From contig JALNYY010000195.1 of the NCBI GenBank assembly GCA_023229605.1, forward strand, positions 1-6,520: a DNA stretch of 6,520 nt, in the 5' to 3' direction. The position numbers and the translations under genes were made by a program. Under the pieces are notes generated by a model. The model saw only the letters and a list, made by a program, of their open reading frames with translations. It was not told the origin of the DNA and did no database searches. Below are positions 1 through 5,797 of this stretch, piece after piece; position 1 is the first letter of the stretch; each line of letters starts with the position of its first letter. Source of the DNA: Methylobacter sp. Its GTDB lineage: Bacteria > Pseudomonadota > Gammaproteobacteria > Methylococcales > Methylomonadaceae.

Positions 1-108
1 CATCCTGAAAAAGCAAAAGAAATTGAAGCGAAAATAAGAGCCGAGGCTTTCGGCAAGAAAGTCGCTCCTCTTATTGATGTACCTTCGGCTGTTGATGAGG
101 ACGAGTAG
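1..108 (+). CDS. recA: RecA recombinase, C-terminal end (5' part lies outside the window)
   Basis: This is the last 35 codons of a frame open from the first base and ending in TAG at 106-108. It reads HPEKAKEIEAKIRAEAFGKK and then a short acidic tail finishing VDEDE. The PE-AKEIE segment matches the C-terminal domain of gammaproteobacterial RecA, and the acidic tail is the family's usual C-terminal modulator of DNA binding. RecA polymerises on single-stranded DNA, catalyses strand exchange and triggers LexA self-cleavage. The ATPase core is not in the window, so the call rests on this short tail plus the adjacent recX and alaS, which follow recA in many gammaproteobacteria. No terminator fits between this stop and recX, which implies co-transcription. 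Confidence 0.93.
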   Translation, partial: HPEKAKEIEAKIRAEAFGKKVAPLIDVPSAVDEDE

Positions 109-114
109 TTCGTT

Positions 115-585
115 TTGATTGAAGAGTCTCAGGTCGCCAAGGAAATCCATGAAGTCTGCCTGCGGCTGCTGGCTCGAAGGGAGCATAGTCAGCAGGAATT
201 GCTGAACAAATTGGCCTTAAGAGGCTTTGACAGGGACGACGCGCAACCAGTCATCGACGAGCTGGCCGGGCAAGGCTGGCAAGACGATTTAAGGTATGCG
301 GAAAGCTATGCCCGGTTCCGTATCCAAAAGGGCTACGGGCCCATGCGCGTAAGGCATGAACTTAAACAAAACGGCATAGCGGCGTTTGATCTTGAAGGCA
401 TTGTGCAGGAAGAAGCCGGTAGCTGGATGGCGCTGTTGGAACAGGTTTACAGTAAAAAATACACGCATGATACTGCGCTGGATCGCAATGAGTGGGCGAA
501 ACGCAGCCGTTTTTTATTGCATCGCGGGTTTTCCGGCGCAATGATCAGTGCGTTATTTGATCAGTTGAATATTAGATTTCTCTAG
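115..585 (+). CDS. recX: Regulatory protein RecX, inhibitor of RecA filaments
   Basis: A 156-residue protein, the normal length for RecX, which binds RecA filaments and limits their extension and strand exchange. The family shows three-helix repeats. The first is visible at residues 13-40 (CLRLLARREHSQQELLNKL, then RGF). The second is at about 60-90 (YAESYARFRIQKGYGPMRVR, then HELKQNGI). A degenerate third lies around 120-150 (EWAKRSRFLLHRGFSGAMI). The start is TTG at 115: it is the only plausible start after the recA stop, since the next in-frame Met is residue 77, beyond the first repeat. The best Shine-Dalgarno is GAGG at 97-100 inside recA, rather far away at 14 nt, so translation is probably coupled to recA. 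recX lies 6 nt after recA in the same reading frame. A TTG start and weak ribosome site would keep RecX below RecA, as expected for a RecA modulator. Confidence 0.95.
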   Translation: MIEESQVAKEIHEVCLRLLARREHSQQELLNKLALRGFDRDDAQPVIDELAGQGWQDDLRYAESYARFRIQKGYGPMRVRHELKQNGIAAFDLEGIVQEEAGSWMALLEQVYSKKYTHDTALDRNEWAKRSRFLLHRGFSGAMISALFDQLNIRFL

Positions 586-590
586 GTAGT

Positions 591-619
591 GGGTAAGCCT
601 CGCGCAACCCGATTTTTTT
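591..619 (+). terminator. Possible weak intrinsic terminator between recX and alaS
   Basis: GGGT at 591-594 can pair with ACCC at 607-610, with two further inner G-C pairs (GC 597-598 with GC 604-605) and small internal loops. Seven T residues follow at 613-619. The T run is good but the stem is short and interrupted, so this may only attenuate recA-recX readthrough into alaS. Confidence 0.35.
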
Positions 620-636
620 AAAAGCATTTATTTATT

Positions 637-3249
637 ATGAAAAAGATGACTAGCGCCCAGTTGCGCACCACCTTTCTGGAATTCTTTCGCGAGCGAGAGC
701 ATTCCGTGCAGCCTTCAAGCTCCCTGGTTCCTGGCAACGATCCGACCTTGTTGTTTACCAATGCAGGCATGGTGCAGTTCAAGGATGTATTTTTAGGCCG
801 TGAGCATCGCGACTATAACAGGGCCGCGACCAGTCAACGTTGCGTACGGGCGGGCGGCAAGCATAACGATCTGGAAAATGTCGGCTATACCGCTAGGCAT
901 CATACTTTTTTTGAAATGCTGGGTAATTTCAGCTTCGGCGATTACTTTAAAAAAGAAGCGATACATTTCGCCTGGGATTTTTTAACCAAGGAGCTGGAAA
1001 TTCCTGCGGAAAAATTATGGATTACCGTTTTTGATGAGGATTCTGAAGCGGAAAAAATCTGGTTGGACGATGTCGGTGTATCGCCAGCCCGATTCTCAAG
1101 GATCGGCGCCAAAGATAATTTCTGGTCGATGGGGGATGTCGGTCCTTGCGGGCCTTGCACCGAAATATTTTATGATCACGGCGCGGACATTGCCGGTGGA
1201 CCGCCAGGATCTCCGGATGAAGACGGCGACCGCTATATCGAAATCTGGAACCTGGTGTTCATGCAATATGACCGTTCCGCTGACGGCTCGTTAACGCCGC
1301 TGCCGAAACCTTCGGTGGATACCGGCATGGGGCTGGAGCGCATTGCGGCGGTGATGCAGGGCGTACACAGCAATTACGAAATCGATTTATTCCAAAAACT
1401 GTTGAAAGCGGCGGCCGAACTGGCCGGTACCAGCGATTTGACGCAAAGCTCATTGCGGGTGATTGCCGATCACATCCGCTCTTGCGCATTCCTGGTGGCG
1501 GATGGCGTGATGCCGTCCAACGAAGGGCGCGGTTACGTGGTGCGCCGTATCATCCGTCGTGCCATCCGGCACGGCTATCGTTTAGGCATCCGAGATGTGT
1601 TCTTTTATAAGTTGGTAGCGCCGCTGGCCGAGGAAATGGGCGAGGCTTTTCCAGAACTTAAAGCCGCGCAAGCCCAGGTTGAACGCGTCTTGAAAAAAGA
1701 AGAGGAGCGTTTTGCAGAGACCCTGGAACAGGGCATGAAGATTCTGGAAGCCTGCGTCGCCAAGATGGAAAGCTCTGTGATCCCCGGCGATACCGTATTC
1801 CAGCTTTACGATACCTATGGTTTCCCTGTTGACTTGACCGCCGATTTTGCTCGAGAACATCATCTGACTGTCGATCATGCCGGATTTGAAACGGCGATGT
1901 CGGCTCAGCGCGACAGGGCGCGGTCTGCGAGCAGTTTTGGCGCCGACTACGATCAGGATATAAAACTCGATGCGCAGACCGAATTCACCGGCTATGAACA
2001 TCTTGCCGACCAAGTGCATATCATCGGCCTGTTCAAGAAAGGCCAGCCTGTAGCCAGCTTACAGGATGGCGAAGAAGGCGTTGTTATTTTGGACAAGACG
2101 CCGTTTTATGCCGAGTCCGGCGGTCAGATCGGCGACTGCGGCAAAATCGAAGCGGATGGCGCGGTGTTTGAAGTCACCGATACCCAAAAACAGGGCGGTA
2201 ACCTGTTCCTGCATAAAGGCAAACTGCTTACCGGAACCCTGACCAACGGCCAGTTGTGCGATGCCCGTGTCAGCGCGGCGGACAGGAAGGCAACCGAGCT
2301 TAATCATTCGGCGACCCACTTGCTGCATGCCGCATTAAGGCAGATTTTGGGCGATCATGTCGCGCAGAAAGGTTCGCTGGTTAATTCTGAGCGGCTGCGT
2401 TTCGACTTTTCCCACTTTGAGCCGGTCACGGCTTTCGAAATCAGCACCGTCGAACGGATCGTTAACGAGCAGATTCGGGCAAATAATCCCGTTAGCGCAC
2501 AGGTCATGGCAAAAGATGACGCGGTTAAAGCCGGTGCGATGGCGTTGTTCGGCGAGAAATACGGCGATGAAGTCAGGGTGTTGAAAATAGGCGAATTTTC
2601 CACTGAGCTTTGCGGCGGTACGCATGTCGAGCGAGCAGGGGACATAGGCTGCTTTAAAATCATTAACGAAACCGGCGTGGCCGCTGGCGTCAGGCGTATC
2701 GAGGCGGTAACCGGCGGTGGTTGTTTTGATTGGATAGCCGGGCGCGACCATGCGCTTGCCGGCATCGCCGGATTGCTAAAAAGCGCTCCTGAAAAAGCGC
2801 CTGAAAAAGTCGAACAGTTGATAGAGAAAAATAGGCTGTTGGAAAAGCAGCTGGAACGGCTGAATGCGAAGCTGGCCAGTTCTGCGGGTAACGAGTTGGG
2901 CGCTCAGGCTGTCGATGTCGCTGGCATCAAGGTATTGGCGGTCAAGCTGGAAGGGGTCGATTCCAAGTCCCTGAAAGACATGGTCGATCAGTTAAAAAAT
3001 AAATTAGGCAGCGCCGCGATTGTGTTGGCAGTCGTCGACGGCGACAAGGTCAGCCTGATTGCCGGTGTGACTAAAGACCAGATGGGGCGGATAAAAGCCG
3101 GCGATCTGGTGAATTTTGTCGCTACGAAGGTTGGCGGAAAAGGCGGCGGCAGGCCCGATATGGCTCAGGCCGGAGGCAATAACCCATCCGGTTTGGCTGA
3201 TGCATTGGCCCAGGTTCCTGCCTGGGTGAAAGCGCAACTTGGCGCGTAG
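637..3249 (+). CDS. alaS: Alanine-tRNA ligase (alanyl-tRNA synthetase)
   Basis: An 870-residue cytoplasmic class II synthetase, close to the 876 residues of the E. coli enzyme, which charges tRNA-Ala with alanine using ATP. Class II motif 1 is around 29-50 (SLVPGNDPTLLFTNAGM), motif 2 around 68-83 (RCVRAGGKHNDLENVG) and motif 3 at 230-236 (GMGLERI). Next come the tRNA-recognition helices. The editing domain has AESGGQIGD at 492-500 and the zinc ligands HSATH at 557-561 and C659 and H663 in ELCGGTH; it hydrolyses Ser-tRNA-Ala and Gly-tRNA-Ala. A charged linker at 715-746 is probably coiled coil. The C-Ala domain carries the Gly-rich GGKGGGRPDMAQAGG at 833-847. No catalytic or editing residue appears to be missing. 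Neither ATG 637 nor ATG 646 (Met4) has a clear Shine-Dalgarno; 637 was kept as the longer option, and Met4 would also suit the family's N-terminus. The gap from recX is 51 nt. Confidence 0.99.
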   Translation: MKKMTSAQLRTTFLEFFREREHSVQPSSSLVPGNDPTLLFTNAGMVQFKDVFLGREHRDYNRAATSQRCVRAGGKHNDLENVGYTARHHTFFEMLGNFSFGDYFKKEAIHFAWDFLTKELEIPAEKLWITVFDEDSEAEKIWLDDVGVSPARFSRIGAKDNFWSMGDVGPCGPCTEIFYDHGADIAGGPPGSPDEDGDRYIEIWNLVFMQYDRSADGSLTPLPKPSVDTGMGLERIAAVMQGVHSNYEIDLFQKLLKAAAELAGTSDLTQSSLRVIADHIRSCAFLVADGVMPSNEGRGYVVRRIIRRAIRHGYRLGIRDVFFYKLVAPLAEEMGEAFPELKAAQAQVERVLKKEEERFAETLEQGMKILEACVAKMESSVIPGDTVFQLYDTYGFPVDLTADFAREHHLTVDHAGFETAMSAQRDRARSASSFGADYDQDIKLDAQTEFTGYEHLADQVHIIGLFKKGQPVASLQDGEEGVVILDKTPFYAESGGQIGDCGKIEADGAVFEVTDTQKQGGNLFLHKGKLLTGTLTNGQLCDARVSAADRKATELNHSATHLLHAALRQILGDHVAQKGSLVNSERLRFDFSHFEPVTAFEISTVERIVNEQIRANNPVSAQVMAKDDAVKAGAMALFGEKYGDEVRVLKIGEFSTELCGGTHVERAGDIGCFKIINETGVAAGVRRIEAVTGGGCFDWIAGRDHALAGIAGLLKSAPEKAPEKVEQLIEKNRLLEKQLERLNAKLASSAGNELGAQAVDVAGIKVLAVKLEGVDSKSLKDMVDQLKNKLGSAAIVLAVVDGDKVSLIAGVTKDQMGRIKAGDLVNFVATKVGGKGGGRPDMAQAGGNNPSGLADALAQVPAWVKAQLGA

Positions 3250-3268
3250 TTTGGGGTATGTATAGGAT
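3239..3268 (+). promoter_or_regulatory. Weak candidate promoter for the toxin-antitoxin pair
   Basis: TTGGCG at 3239-3244 (overlapping the alaS end) and TAGGAT at 3263-3268 are separated by 18 bp. Each matches the sigma-70 consensus at 4 of 6 positions. The module needs a promoter if alaS transcripts do not supply it, but the match is modest. Two GATC-centred palindromes next to it (3265-3270 and 3285-3292) could be operator half-sites. Confidence 0.3.
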
Positions 3269-3310
3269 CCATAACTACAACTCTTAGATCTATTTTGAGG
3301 AATTTACATT

Positions 3311-3571
3311 ATGATTCAAGACGATATTATTAACGAATTACAATATATTCCCGAAGCCAAGTTGATAGAGCTGTACGATCTTATCCATTATTTTAGGCTC
3401 GGGCTTAGTAGCGAAACTGCGAAACAATCTCCTCAAGAAAAGGATCTTGAAATTGATAAGGCTATGTGTTTGAGCGCTTTGGAAAAAATAACACAAGGTG
3501 ACTTTTCGGGATTTAGTGAAATCGATGATGTAGACGCATACATTGAAAGCCTAAGAAATGAAATTAATTAA
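3311..3571 (+). CDS. Probable antitoxin of a type II toxin-antitoxin module
   Basis: An 86-residue acidic, largely helical protein. The N-terminal segment (ELQYIPEAKLIELYDLIHYF, residues 9-28) resembles the short helical N-termini of small antitoxin-like proteins found beside RelE-type toxins. No ribbon-helix-helix, AbrB or Phd signature is obvious, so the family is left open. The C-terminal part (GDFSGFSEIDDVDAYIESLR) is acidic and could wrap a basic toxin. A good Shine-Dalgarno (TGAGGA around 3296-3301) lies about 10 nt before the ATG. The stop overlaps the next start by 14 nt, the usual antitoxin-then-toxin coupling. About 35% G+C by hand count against roughly half in alaS and lysC suggests transfer. 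By analogy with the class it would neutralise the downstream toxin and help repress the operon. The pairing is well supported; the biochemical family is not. Confidence 0.8.
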   Translation: MIQDDIINELQYIPEAKLIELYDLIHYFRLGLSSETAKQSPQEKDLEIDKAMCLSALEKITQGDFSGFSEIDDVDAYIESLRNEIN

Positions 3572-3827
3572 GGATGAAAATTATCAACGTAAAGAACGGA
3601 AGTTTTTTAAGAAACATGTTCATTTAATTGATAAATATTCAGAGGTATTAACTAAGCTCAAAACTAATCCGTTTGATCCGTCATTAAAAACGCATAAACT
3701 AAAAGGCGAGCTGAAAGAATTTTATTCATGCAGTCTAACCCATGATTATCGGATTATTTGTATTTTTCTAATACAAGATGAAACGATTGTCTTAGTAGAT
3801 ATAGGCAGTCATAACGAAGTTTATTAA
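3558..3827 (+). CDS. RelE/YafQ-type mRNA interferase toxin
   Basis: An 89-residue basic protein with the RelE-superfamily layout: two N-terminal helices rich in Lys (residues 9-36, including RKERKFFKKH), then a beta sheet. Landmarks are THKLKGELKEFYSCSL (45-60), HDYRIICIF (62-70) and the terminal VDIGSHNEVY (80-89). The last resembles the LLxIGTHDEVY ending of the YafQ-like RelE/StbE group. By eye against YafQ, His46, Asp63, His85 and Tyr89 fall near YafQ His50, Asp67, His87 and Phe91, while YafQ His63 appears to be a Ser here; Arg65 is a RelE-like basic candidate. Family members cut mRNA in the ribosomal A site. Translation starts at ATG 3558 inside the antitoxin gene with no strong ribosome site, consistent with coupling. 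At about 29% G+C it is the most AT-rich gene in the window. The frame is intact, so the toxin may be active. lysC begins 27 nt downstream. Confidence 0.87.
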   Translation: MKLIKDENYQRKERKFFKKHVHLIDKYSEVLTKLKTNPFDPSLKTHKLKGELKEFYSCSLTHDYRIICIFLIQDETIVLVDIGSHNEVY

Positions 3828-3854
3828 CTTCCGGCAATACCAAGGTTTTATTAA

Positions 3855-5081
3855 ATGGCATTATACGTATACAAATTTGGCGGCACCTCGGTAGGGCATG
3901 TCGAGCGCATTAAAGCGGTCGCCGAAAAGGTCAAAAAAGCCCACGATTTGGGCGATCAAATCGTCGTTGTGGTTTCTGCGATGAGCGGAGAAACTAATCG
4001 GCTGGTTGCATTGGCAAAAGACATGCAGCAACATCCTAACGAGCGGGAAATGGACGTGTTGCTGTCAACCGGCGAGCAGGTTACCGTTGCTCTGTTAAGC
4101 ATGGCTTTGCATGAGCTGGGTTGCGATGCCTGTTCTTATACCGGCAGCCAGGTGAAAATCCTGACCGACAGCAGCCACACCAAAGCGCGGATACGCAAGA
4201 TAGACGATGCGCGCATCCGAGCCGATCTTAACGAAGGCAAGGTGGTGGTGGTTGCAGGTTTTCAGGGCGTGGACGAGCACGGCAATATCACGACGCTGGG
4301 GCGCGGCGGATCGGATACTACCGCAGTGGCGCTGGCGGCGGCCTTAAAAGCCGACGAATGTCATATTTATACCGATGTCGACGGCGTTTACACCACAGAC
4401 CCCAGGGTAGAGCCGAAAGCCCGCAGGCTGGATAAAATCACTTTTGAGGAAATGCTGGAAATGGCCAGCCTGGGCTCGAAAGTGCTGCAGATCAGGTCGG
4501 TGGAATTTGCCGGCAAATATAACGTTGCGTTACGCGTATTATCATCATTTAAAGAAGGTAAGGGCACGCTCATTACCTACGAGGAATCACAAGTGGAAAG
4601 TGCTTTAATTTCAGGAATCGCATTTAATCGGGATGAGGCTAAATTAACCATAACCGGCGTGCCTGATCTGCCCGGCGTTGCGTTTAAAATTTTGGGGCCG
4701 ATCGCCGATGCCAACATTGAAATCGATATGATCATCCAGAATATCGCCGATGATGCGACCACCGATTTTACTTTTACCGTGCATCGCAATGATTATCAGC
4801 GGGCGAAAACCTTGCTGGATAAAACATGTGTTGAGCTGGGAGCCAGGAACGTTACCGGCGATGACAGTATCGTCAAAGTGTCGATAGTCGGCGTAGGCAT
4901 GCGTTCCCATGCAGGCATTGCCAGCACTATGTTTAAGGCGTTGGCTGATGAAGGCATTAATATTCGAATGATCTCAACATCAGAGATTAAAATATCGGTA
5001 GTTGTCGATGAAAAATATCTAGAGCTTGCGGTCAGGGCATTACATGCTGCATTCAGTTTAGACCAGGAAATAGAATCCTAG
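3855..5081 (+). CDS. lysC: Aspartate kinase, lysine-sensitive type with two ACT domains
   Basis: A 408-residue enzyme that phosphorylates aspartate to aspartyl-4-phosphate, the first step towards lysine, diaminopimelate, threonine and methionine. The amino-acid-kinase domain occupies about 1-240, with KFGGTSV at 7-13, STGEQ at 71-75, GRGGSDTTA at 149-157 and TDVDGVYTTDPR at 173-184, which bind ATP and aspartate. Two ACT domains follow (about 252-325 and 341-405), ending in SEIKISVVV (376-384), the typical effector-binding part. Length and layout match the monofunctional B. subtilis/Corynebacterium/Pseudomonas class rather than the 449-residue E. coli LysC or the ThrA/MetL fusions. Start ATG 3855 has AAGG at 3842-3845 and gives the conserved N-terminus. 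A GTG at codon 247 with its own ribosome site should yield a 162-residue beta subunit. No clear promoter stands in the 27-nt gap, so transcription may come through the toxin-antitoxin genes. Feedback inhibition by lysine, or lysine plus threonine, is expected for the family. Confidence 0.98.
   Translation: MALYVYKFGGTSVGHVERIKAVAEKVKKAHDLGDQIVVVVSAMSGETNRLVALAKDMQQHPNEREMDVLLSTGEQVTVALLSMALHELGCDACSYTGSQVKILTDSSHTKARIRKIDDARIRADLNEGKVVVVAGFQGVDEHGNITTLGRGGSDTTAVALAAALKADECHIYTDVDGVYTTDPRVEPKARRLDKITFEEMLEMASLGSKVLQIRSVEFAGKYNVALRVLSSFKEGKGTLITYEESQVESALISGIAFNRDEAKLTITGVPDLPGVAFKILGPIADANIEIDMIIQNIADDATTDFTFTVHRNDYQRAKTLLDKTCVELGARNVTGDDSIVKVSIVGVGMRSHAGIASTMFKALADEGINIRMISTSEIKISVVVDEKYLELAVRALHAAFSLDQEIES
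4581..4595 (+). promoter_or_regulatory. Internal ribosome binding site and GTG start for a LysC beta subunit
   Basis: GAGGAA at 4581-4586 is followed after a 6-nt spacer (TCACAA) by an in-frame GTG at 4593-4595, codon 247 of lysC. Initiation here would give a 162-residue product (4593-5081, stop included) containing exactly the two ACT domains. In B. subtilis and C. glutamicum aspartokinases the beta subunit arises from an in-frame internal start at essentially the same place, next to the kinase/ACT boundary. The signal is seen directly; its use here is inferred from that precedent. Confidence 0.72.
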
Positions 5082-5102
5082 GCTTTATTTATAAGAAAAA
5101 GC

Positions 5103-5111
5103 TGCTATAAT
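5103..5111 (+). promoter_or_regulatory. Extended -10 promoter of csrA
   Basis: TGCTATAAT at 5103-5111 is a perfect extended -10 element (TGn followed by TATAAT). The -35 region around 5084-5089 (TTTATT) is poor, which an extended -10 can offset. The predicted start near 5118 gives a leader of about 55 nt before csrA. Confidence 0.75.
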
Positions 5112-5129
5112 TGCCCGTCTTGGTTCGAT

Positions 5130-5145
5130 ACTGTTTAAGAACAGT
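5130..5145 (+). promoter_or_regulatory. Hairpin in the csrA leader
   Basis: ACTGTT at 5130-5135 and AACAGT at 5140-5145 form a perfect 6-bp stem with a TAAG tetraloop, followed by GTTTTT. It lies inside the predicted csrA leader, upstream of the ribosome site GGGAG at 5164-5168. It could be an mRNA-stability or control structure. The stem is too weak for a confident terminator. Confidence 0.45.
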
Positions 5146-5173
5146 TCGTTTTTAACATTTATAGGGAGTAGCC

Positions 5174-5374
5174 ATGCTTATCTTGACTCGTCGGGTAGGG
5201 GAGACTTTGATGATTGGTGATGAAGTTACAGTCACTGTTCTTGGAGTCAAAGGAAATCAGGTTCGCATAGGTGTTAACGCACCAAAAGAGGTCTCTGTAC
5301 ACAGGGAAGAAATCTATGAAAGGATTAAAAAAGAACAGAATGGGTCAACAGGCTTGACTGGATCTGAAGAGTAA
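5174..5374 (+). CDS. csrA: Carbon storage regulator CsrA (RsmA)
   Basis: A 66-residue RNA-binding protein nearly identical to E. coli CsrA over residues 1-50 and differing in the tail. It works as a dimer that binds GGA motifs in hairpin loops of mRNA leaders, blocking or stimulating translation and altering mRNA stability; in this group it controls carbon storage, motility and biofilm genes. The RNA-contact residues known from E. coli are all kept: Leu4, Arg6 and Arg7 in the first strand, and Val40, Val42, Arg44 and Ile47 at the VSVHREEI end. The C-terminal tail after residue 50 is acidic and polar (ending TGSEE) and variable in the family. Its ribosome site GGGAG (5164-5168) includes a GGA, so CsrA could bind its own mRNA, as reported for E. 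coli; this is inferred here. It sits between lysC and tRNA-Ser, the expected neighbourhood. Confidence 0.99.
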   Translation: MLILTRRVGETLMIGDEVTVTVLGVKGNQVRIGVNAPKEVSVHREEIYERIKKEQNGSTGLTGSEE

Positions 5375-5396
5375 AAAATCGTAGCAGCGGTTTTCA

Positions 5397-5415
5397 TGAG
5401 TGCCATAAGCGCTCA
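5397..5415 (+). other. Hairpin just downstream of csrA
   Basis: TGAGTGC at 5397-5403 pairs with GCGCTCA at 5409-5415 (7 bp with one G-T pair, loop CATAA). No T run follows, so it is more likely a 3'-end protective or processing structure of the csrA transcript than a terminator. Confidence 0.35.
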
Positions 5416-5490
5416 CGCGCTAACAGGACGTGTAGGGTTGATTTAGCTTTTTACGCCTGAATTGTTAGCTAAAAGGATTTATGTCAGTTT

Positions 5491-5520
5491 TTTGAGGGGA
5501 TATCTCTCAAAGTTTCTCTT
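5491..5520 (+). terminator. Candidate csrA terminator before the tRNA
   Basis: TTTGAGGG at 5491-5498 pairs with CTCTCAAA at 5504-5511 (8 bp with one G-T pair, loop GATAT). The stem is followed by the T-rich GTTTCTCTT at 5512-5520. The T tract is broken, so termination may be partial and leave some csrA-tRNA readthrough. The preceding T run (5488-5493) is on the wrong side for + strand termination. Confidence 0.4.
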
Positions 5521-5549
5521 GGCACAGGGTTGTAGCTTAAAGAGATAAT
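5519..5549 (+). promoter_or_regulatory. Candidate promoter of tRNA-Ser
   Basis: TTGGCA at 5519-5524 (5 of 6 to TTGACA) and GATAAT at 5544-5549 (5 of 6 to TATAAT) are separated by 19 bp, longer than ideal. The -10 ends 8 nt before the mature tRNA 5' end, so transcription would begin at or within a base or two of the tRNA itself. Confidence 0.45.
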
Positions 5550-5557
5550 CATCTATT

Positions 5558-5649
5558 GGAGAGTTGGCCGAGAGGCTGAAGGCGCTCCCCTGCTAAGGGA
5601 GTATGGGTTTTATCGCCCATCGAGGGTTCGAATCCCTCACTCTCCGCCA
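5558..5649 (+). tRNA. tRNA-Ser(GCT), CCA encoded
   Basis: A class II tRNA. Acceptor strand GGAGAGT (5558-5564) pairs with ACTCTCC (5639-5645), followed by discriminator G at 5646 and encoded CCA at 5647-5649. The anticodon stem is CTCCC (5585-5589) with GGGAG (5597-5601), enclosing loop CTGCTAA with anticodon GCT at 5592-5594, which reads AGC and AGU serine codons. The long variable arm (about 5603-5620, ATGGG with CCCAT) is diagnostic of the class and an identity element for seryl-tRNA synthetase. The T arm is GAGGG-TTCGAAT-CCCTC. Its place behind csrA matches serV in E. coli. No second tRNA follows within the window, although E. coli has tRNA-Arg genes here. Confidence 0.98.
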
Positions 5650-5657
5650 TATAGACA

Positions 5658-5681
5658 CTTGATTTTAAATCAAAAATCAAG
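5658..5681. repeat. A/T-rich 9-bp inverted repeat immediately after tRNA-Ser
   Basis: CTTGATTTT (5658-5666) and AAAATCAAG (5673-5681) form a perfect 9-bp stem with loop AAATCA, starting 8 nt after the CCA end. No T tract follows on the + strand, so it is not a standard terminator, though it could help define the tRNA transcript's 3' end. Confidence 0.6.
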
Positions 5682-5717
5682 ATTCAAAAGAAGCAATTGG
5701 GCGGAAATTGGCGGTCG

Positions 5718-5797
5718 AAAGTCGTCACTAATTGTCATATCAGTTCAAAAGTCGCCATTTCAAAATTTATTTCAATGCAATTTTTTTGCAAAAGTCG
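5718..5797. repeat. Cluster of AAAGTCG repeats, possible transposon-end binding sites
   Basis: AAAGTCG occurs three times in the same orientation (5718-5724, 5748-5754, 5791-5797), with a related ATTGTCA at 5731-5737 between the first two. In addition, GAAATTGGCGG (from 5704) is an imperfect inverted copy of CGCCATTTC (5753-5761). Several short A-rich GTC motifs within about 80 bp recall the multiple transposase sites at the ends of TnsB/TniA/Mu-type elements. No transposase of that type is in the window, so the assignment is inference. Confidence 0.35.

Noticed and set aside
2335..2765. Two long minus-strand open frames opposite the alaS editing domain, and another at 1582-2019
   Set aside because: They lie wholly inside the strongly supported alaS gene, lack ribosome sites and show no family resemblance; they are shadows of the GC-richer coding sequence.
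3255..3841. Inverted pentamers GGTAT (3255-3259) and ATACC (3837-3841) flanking the toxin-antitoxin pair, as possible insertion scars
   Set aside because: Five bases is within chance expectation, and no target duplication or longer repeat is seen around them.
5558..5649. tRNA-Ser 3' end as a phage or island attachment site
   Set aside because: No second copy of the tRNA 3' end occurs in the following 870 nt and no integrase gene is present in the window.
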